This document shows, piece by piece, positions 30,001-39,000 of a stretch of 64,000 nt of DNA. The stretch comes from Arcobacter roscoffensis (GTDB lineage Bacteria > Campylobacterota > Campylobacteria > Campylobacterales > Arcobacteraceae): positions 1,178,001 through 1,242,000 of the forward strand of contig NZ_CP100595.1 in assembly GCF_024267655.1 (NCBI RefSeq). The letters are read 5' to 3'. The notes under the pieces were generated by a model. That model saw only the letters and a program-made list of their open reading frames with translations, ran no database searches and was not told the DNA's origin. A program made the translations under genes and the position numbers. The first letter of the stretch is position 1; every line of letters starts with the position of its first letter.

Positions 30001-33000
30001 GAGTGAAAATGGTGCTATTAGTCTAATCGCTTCAAGTGGTATGAGCTTTAGTGGACAAGGTGATATTACAAATACAGCTGGAAATGTAAGTCTTAACAGT
30101 GGTAGTGGTGTTCTTGAAATGAATGCAGAAACTGTATTTAATAGTGGTAGTGGAATTTTATCATTAACTTCTGGCTCTGATATGAGTATAGGTAAACTTC
30201 AAAGTCAGTTTAGTGATGATGGCGGTTCTCAAGCAGCTATTGTTGTAAATAGTGGTGGTTATGTTTATGATAGTGAAGATAGTACTATTGATATTATTGC
30301 TGTAAATGAAACTGTTGAAATTAACGCTGCTGATGGTATTGGTGGTGGAGAATTTGAAGCTATCGAAACTAATGTAAAAGAGTTAATCTTAACAAATAGT
30401 ACAACAGGAGATGTTTTAATCTCTGAATTAGATGATATTGAAATCAGTAAGATTACTCAAGATGGTTCAGGTGTAATTACTTTAGAAACTGTTGATGGTT
30501 CTATTACTGTACAAAAAGATGGAATTAGTTCTACAAGTGGAGATATAACTTTATACGCAGGAGGAAATGATACAACTAATTTCTTTACATTAAATGCTGA
30601 TATTAATACAACAGGTGGAAGTGTAAGTATTACAACGGAGCAAGGAGATGTGACACTTAAAGAAGACATTTTTGTAAATGGTTTAGGTGATATTTTAATA
30701 GCTGCAAATAATGGAGCTATTTTAAATGATATTACATCTTTAGATTGGGTTATGGAAAATAATCCAGCAAATGATAATTATGACTTCAATAAAGACCTTG
30801 TTTGGGTGTTTAAAAACTTCAAATTTGATATTGATAAAAACACAGGTGAAATAGTTGTTGCAAATGCTACACCTTATGAAGAACAACAATATTTTGCAAA
30901 TGGAACAGTTCTTAAAGGTATTGTAGGTGCTTATATTCAAACAACTGAAGGAAAGATAACTTTAGAAGCTAAAGAAAATATTGGTGGTAGAAGTATAGAT
31001 GATCCATTTGTTGGTATTGAAACACAAGAAGAACAAGCAAAAAGAGAACTTCTAGAAAAAATTGCATTAACTGTATTAGTTGATGCTGAAAAATTAACTA
31101 TGTATAGTGCAAATAGAGATGAAATCTTTGTAACGGCTATGGATAGTGTAGAAGTAGTAAAAAGTGAAAAAGCAGGTTCAAAAGCAGGTGCTACAAATGT
31201 AACTACTTTAGCTTATAATGCTGAACAAACAATTACAGATGCAGTTGATGCAAGTGGTGAAGATATTGAAATTATTTCATCTGATATTAATATTGATGAG
31301 TCAGTAAGAAGTGCAGGTGGTGTATTAAATATTTCAACTATTAATCCATATGCAAATATTGCAATTGGAGATTATATTACAGATCCTGTTTTACTTGAAG
31401 CCTTACAGTTGGATAAATCAGAAATTGCAAACCTTGAAAATGGTTTTGAAGAGATTATTATTGGTAGTGAAACAAGTGCAAATAAAATCTACTTTGGTGA
31501 TAAAGATGAAGATGGTACTGTAGAAACTATTACATTCCAAGATGATTTAGTAATTATGAATCCTCAAATTGGTGGTGAGATTTTTGTAAATAGAGATTTA
31601 GTTATCAATGATGATTCAAGCTTAAAAATCTATGGTTCAGGATTTACAACTACAGTTAGTTCAGATATGACAGTTGATTCTTCTGTTTATATCAATGACT
31701 CTATTAAAATAGACGGTAGCGAACAAGTAGATAATACAGTAGTTATTACTTCAGTTGATTCTCATATTACATTAGGAGATCATGTGTCTCATACTTTAGA
31801 CGGTGATGGTATAACAGGTGATGATAAACTTATCGTAGATGCTGAACTTGATGTAAATATTACAGGTAAAGTTGGAAGTGATGATGCCTTAGAGTACTTA
31901 GAAGTAAATGGTAGAGATATTGACTTTTATAAAGAAGTAGTTGTAAATGGTGACTTAAAAATTGATGCATCAGGAGATGTATCATTTAGAGAAGATATTT
32001 TAATTTATGGTGATTTATATATTGAAAATGCAGATAGCATTGACTTTAAAGGTACAGTTACTGTAACAGGAGATATTTTCTTAGAAGGAAATAGTGTTGA
32101 CTTTGCAGGTGTTGTAAAATCAACTAATAATGGAACATTAACTATTAGACCAGCAGATAAGACTTTTGACATTGAAGTTTCTAGTATGATGGATAATTCA
32201 GTAAATCCTGATGAGGTTTTAGAGCTTACTTATACTGAAATGTCATTAATTAAAGATGGTTTTGATTCTATTAAAATAGGTTATAACCTTGGTGATAGAG
32301 CAGACTTTGGACTAGGAGATATTTTCCTTGGACAAAAGAATGCAAATTCATATACATTCTTAGATACTGCATATTTATATGCTAATAAGATTATTGTTGA
32401 AGATGGTATTACTAGTGATTATACACTTAAAACTTTAGAAGATTTACATCTTGAAGCATATAGTAATGTAGAAATTTATAACCAAATTACAGCTGGAACT
32501 AGTGAATCAGCACAGAATGTAAGTATTTATTCTCAAACTGGAAAAATTGTTCAGTTAGATTATGAAAACTTTGGACATGATGGAGAACTTGGTGAGTCTG
32601 AGTATATTAAAGCAAATACTTTAAGTTTATACGCACAATCTGGAATGGATTTACAAGCATTACTAGTTGATAATCTTTCTGTTGAAAATAGTGGTGATGG
32701 TAATATCATCCTTAATATTGTAGATAATGATATAAATATCTCAAATGGTGCAAGTGGTATTCAAGATGTAAACATCATCAAAGTATCTCAGTCAAATGAA
32801 ACTGGTACAGGTAATACTACAATTACTACTGAAAATGGTGATATTACAGTTCTTGATAATGCAACTACTGTTTCAAGTGCTTTAGGTGATGTAACTGGTT
32901 TAGGTATTGATATAAAAGGAAGTGGTACTTTAAATATCACAGCTAAAGATACAGGAGTAAATACTGATCTTAATATCAATAATACAATCACAGCAGTTGG

Positions 33001-36000
33001 AGGAGAGTTTAACTTAATTGCTGATGGAAATATAAATATTAACGCAAATATTTCAAATACATTAGCTCAAGGAAGTGGTGCAATTACTATCACTTCTAAT
33101 AAAGCAGATGTTGTGATGCAAGATGGAACAAAAGTTAGTTCTATGGATGCAATTAATAATGATGGTTCTATTAGTATTACAGCTGATAATGATATTAAAT
33201 TATCAATTCTTGAAGCTGATGGTTCTGTAACATTAACAGCAGGAGCGAGCGTACTAGATAACTTAAGTGGTGAAACATCAAATATCTTAGGTGGAACAAC
33301 TTCCTTAACAATAACAGCACAGACAGGAATAGGAACAAATAGTGATGATATAGATACAACAGTAGCAAATATTACACTAACAAATAGTACAAGTGGTGAT
33401 ATATATTTACAAGAAACAGATACATTAGAAATAAAAGGTATCACACAAAATAGTAGTGATGGTGTAATCAATATTGTTGTTGATTCAGGAGATATTACAC
33501 AAAGTGGAAATATTACATCAGTAAATGGAGATATAAGTGTAATAGCTACATCTGGAAGTATCATAATGAATGATATAAAAGAAACAAACTCAACTTCAGG
33601 AAATATTACATATGACGCAAGTTCAAATGTAGAAGTAGCAATAATAAATACAACAGGAAATGTATCAGTAATAGCAGGATTAGCAATAAGTGATAACTTA
33701 AGTAGTGAAAATGCAAATATTACAGCAAATGAAGCAGCATTAAGCGCAACAACAGGAATAGGAACAAATAGTGAAGAAATAGATACAGATGTATCAACAA
33801 TCTCTTTAACAAATATAACAAGTGGAGATATATTCCTAGAAGAAGATGATGACTTAATAATCTCTTCAATTGATTCACAAGGTTCAAATGGTGATGTAGT
33901 AATCGTAACAGAAGAAGGTTCAATTACAACAACAGGAACAATAACAACAAATACAAGCTCAAATGGAGATATATTACTTCAAGCAATAGGAACAGAATCT
34001 GATATCACAATAGGAGCAGCCTTATTAAGTACAACTGGAAATATATCACTAAATGCAGGAAGAAGTGTAAACTTAAATGCAAATGTAACAACATCAACAA
34101 GTAGTAAAACAATAGATGTATTAGCAAATACAAATATCACAATGGCAGATGGAACAACTCTAGAAACTAATGATGGAAATATCATCATAGAAGCAACTGC
34201 AGGAAGTGTAACAACAGAGATAGTAAATGCAGGAACAGCAGATGTAGCTGTTTATGCAGGAACAACACTAAGTGATATAGATGAAAATTCAGAAATCATA
34301 GCAAATGACTTATTATTAAAAACAGGATTATCAATAGGTGAAGGAAGTAATCACTTAAATACAACAGTAGATGTAGTAACAGTAAATAGTGGATCAGATG
34401 TATATATCACAGAAGCAAATGCAGTAGAAGTAAACAGTGTAGATGTAGAGGTAAATAGAGTAGCTAGTAATGGTGTGGCTACTCTTACAACAAGTCATGC
34501 AACACAAAGTGATATAACAACAGGCGGAAGCTTAGTTATAGAATCAGGTGCGATGAGTGTAAGTGAGAGTATAGTTGCCCAAGATAATGTACTGTTAAAA
34601 TCAAATGATACAATGACACTAGATGCAAACTTAACATCAAATAGTGGAAATATTACATTAGATGCAACAAATGATATAGTATTAAACGCAGATGTAAAAG
34701 CAGTAGTAGCAAATAAAACAATAGAATTAAAATCAGGAAATGATATCACTATGGCAACAGATACATTAGTATCTGTAGAAAATGGTGGAAATATTTTATT
34801 AGATGCAAATAATGATGTAACAATAGAAACAATAGATGCAAAAACATCAAGTGTTTCAATCACTGCCGGTGGAAACTTAATAGATACAGATGATCAAATA
34901 GATATTATAGCTTCTAGCTTATTGTTAGATATTACAGGTGCTGTAGGAAGTGTAAATAATCACTTAGAAACAAATATAGATACATTAAGTGCAAAAGCAG
35001 GAAATGGTTTATTTATAACTGAAACTAATACAGTTTCAATAGATTCAGTAGATGTAAATGTAAATAGTGTAAATAATGATGGAACGATTACATCAACAAC
35101 AAATGGAGCACAAGAAAACTTAGTATCAACAGATAAAATGATTTTAGTAAGTACACAAGGTGATATTGATGTTACAGAAGGTGCAGTAGTATCTTCAAAT
35201 AGTGATACACTTATTAAAGCAACAAATGGAAATGTAGTATTAAGTAGTGATTTAAATACATTAGGAAACTTAAGTATCCAAGCTTCAAATAGCTTCACTC
35301 AAAATGCAAATGTAATAGCAACTGGAACAGTAGATGTAAAAGCTGTAACAATCACAATGGGAAGTACAACTTCAACAGATGCAACAGCTTCAAATATTAG
35401 ATATAACGCTACAGGAGTATTAACACTAGGTGAATTAGTAACTACAAGTGATGTATCGTTAAAAGCAGGTTCAATAGTAGATTCAAATGCAGATACAAAT
35501 AATATCACAGCAGATGAGTTAAGAGTTGAAACTACAGGTTCAATAGGTGAGAGTACAAACTTAATAGAAACAGATGTAGCAAAACTAAGCTCAAACTCAG
35601 ATAGCTTATTTGTAGTAGAAGCAAATGACTTATTAATTACACAAACATCGGCAGTAGAAGTACAAAGAGTAGATGAAGTAGGAAACTTATCATTAGTAAC
35701 AGACTTAGCACAAAGTGATGTAATCGCAAATAATGATATAGAGATAAAAGCAGAAGGTACAATAACAGTAGATGTAAATGCAGGTGATGTAATATCAACA
35801 AATGGAAGTATTGCTTTAGAAGCAGGAACAAATATTGTTCAAAATGGATTAGTACAAGCAAATACTACAGTATCAATGGAAGCAAAAGCAGGAGATATTA
35901 CAATGGGTGAAGACTCAAGAGTAATAGCAAATGCAGATGTAAGCTTAGAAGCGAATGGTTCGATTATAACAGAGATAATAAGTACATCAGGTAATGTAAG

Positions 36001-39000
36001 TTTAGTAGCAAGTACAGGAAGTGTAAGTGATATTGATGCTAACTCTAAGATTTCAGCAAATGGATTAAATGTACAAGCAACTACAAATATAGGATCTGTA
36101 GCAAATGTATTAAATACAGAAGTATCAAAAATAGCTATGGATGCAGGAAGTGATATTTATGTAAGTGAAGTTGATTCTCTTGAAGTAGCAGAAGTAACAG
36201 TTTCTATTGATAGTCAAAATACTGTAAACTCTGGTATCAATAGTGTTGGAACTTTAGTTCTTAATACAGCAGATTCTATAACAACAAATGCAGATATCGT
36301 ATCAACAAATGCAGATATTAACCTAGAAGCAGGAACATATATCGCTCAAAATGCTTTAGTTCAAGCAAATAGTACAGTTTCAATGAATGCACAAGATGGA
36401 AATATTACTATGGACGATAACTCAAGTACAGTATCAAATGCTGATATAAGTTTAGTAGCTAAAGATTCAATAGTAACACAGTTAATTAGTACATCAGCAA
36501 ATGTAAGTTTAGTAGCAAGTACAGGAAGTGTAAGTGATATAGATGAAAACTCAAAAGTTCAAGCAAGTACTTTAAGTATTCAATCAGGAACAAATATTGG
36601 TGAAGCTAATAATCACTTCAATACACAAGTATCTACTATAACTACTGTTTCACAAGATGATACATTTATTGATGAAGTTGATGCTATTATTATCTCAGAT
36701 ATAACAAGTGCAGGAAGCTTAGTGTTAGAATCAGGTGCGATGAGTGTAAGTGAGAGTATAGTTGCCCAAGATAATGTACTGTTAAAATCAAATGATACAA
36801 TGACACTAGATGCAAACTTAACATCAAATAGTGGAAATATTACATTAGATGCAACAAATGATATAGTATTAAACGCAGATGTAAAAGCAGTAGTAGCAAA
36901 TAAAACAATAGAATTAAAATCAGGAAATGATATCACTATGGCAACAGATACATTAGTATCTGTAGAAAATGGTGGAAATATTTTATTAGATGCAAATAAT
37001 GATGTAACAATAGAAACAATAGATGCAAAAACATCAAGTGTTTCAATCACTGCCGGTGGAAACTTAATAGATACAGATGATCAAATAGATATTATAGCTT
37101 CTAGCTTATTGTTAGATATTACAGGTGCTGTAGGAAGTGTAAATAATCACTTAGAAACAAATATAGATACATTAAGTGCAAAAGCAGGAAATGGTTTATT
37201 TATAACTGAAACTAATACAGTTTCAATAGATTCAGTAGATGTAAATGTAAATAGTGTAAATAATGATGGAACGATTACATCAACAACAAATGGAGCACAA
37301 GAAAACTTAGTATCAACAGATAAAATGATTTTAGTAAGTACACAAGGTGATATTGATGTTACAGAAGGTGCAGTAGTATCTTCAAATAGTGATACACTTA
37401 TTAAAGCAACAAATGGAAATGTAGTATTAAGTAGTGATTTAAATACATTAGGAAACTTAAGTATCCAAGCTTCAAATAGCTTCACTCAAAATGCAAATGT
37501 AATAGCAACTGGAACAGTAGATGTAAAAGCTGTAACAATCACAATGGGAAGTACAACTTCAACAGATGCAACAGCTTCAAATATTAGATATAACGCTACA
37601 GGAGTATTAACACTAGGTGAATTAGTAACTACAAGTGATGTATCGTTAAAAGCAGGTTCAATAGTAGATTCAAATGCAGATACAAATAATATCACAGCAG
37701 ATGAGTTAAGAGTTGAAACTACAGGTTCAATAGGTGAGAGTACAAACTTAATAGAAACAGATGTAGCAAAACTAAGCTCAAACTCAGATAGCTTATTTGT
37801 AGTAGAAGCAAATGACTTATTAATTACACAAACATCGGCAGTAGAAGTACAAAGAGTAGATGAAGTAGGAAACTTATCATTAGTAACAGACTTAGCACAA
37901 AGTGATGTAATCGCAAATAATGATATAGAGATAAAAGCAGAAGGTACAATAACAGTAGATGTAAATGCAGGTGATGTAATATCAACAAATGGAAGTATTG
38001 CTTTAGAAGCAGGAACAAATATTGTTCAAAATGGATTAGTACAAGCAAATACTACAGTATCAATGGAAGCAAAAGCAGGAGATATTACAATGGGTGAAGA
38101 CTCAAGAGTAATAGCAAATGCAGATGTAAGCTTAGAAGCGAATGATTCGATTATAACAGAGATAATAAGTACATCAGGTAATGTAAGTTTAGTAGCAAGT
38201 GCAGGAAGTGTAAGTGATATTGATGCTAACTCTAAAGTTACAGCTACAAACTTAACAGTAGATGCAAGTCAAATTGGACAAAGTGATAATCACTTAAATA
38301 CGGATGTAAATGTATTAAATGCTACATTATCAAGTGATACAATGTATTTATCAGAAGTAGATGATATGGTAGTAAACACAGATAAGTTACTAGGAAGCAT
38401 CCAAGCGACAACATTAACAGTAAATGCAAATGAAATAGGTGAAAGTAATAATCACCTAAATACAGATGTAAATACAATGAATGTAACAGTAGAAAATGAC
38501 ACAGTATACTTAACAGAAAAAGACGCAATCACAATAAATATAGATAAATTACTAGGTGAAATAAAAGCAACAGAGCTAACAGTAAATGCAAATGAAATAG
38601 GAGAAAATACAAATCACCTAAATACAGATGTAAATACAATGAATGTTACAGTAGCAAATGATACAGTATACCTAACAGAAAAAGATGCAATCATAATAAC
38701 TATCGATAAATTATTAGGTGAAATAAAAGCAACAACATTAACAATAAATGCAAATGAAATAGGTGAAATAACAAATCACCTAAATACAGATGTAAATATA
38801 ATAAATGTAAACGCTTCAAATAATACAGTGTACCTAAGTGAAAAAGACTCTATCATTGTAAATAGTACTTCTTTATTCGGAACAATAGAAGCAAGTGATT
38901 TAACAATAAGCGCAAATAGTGTAGGTTCTACAGTAAATTACCTAAATACAAATGTAGATACACTAAATGCTCAAATAACTAATGATATTTACCTAATAGA

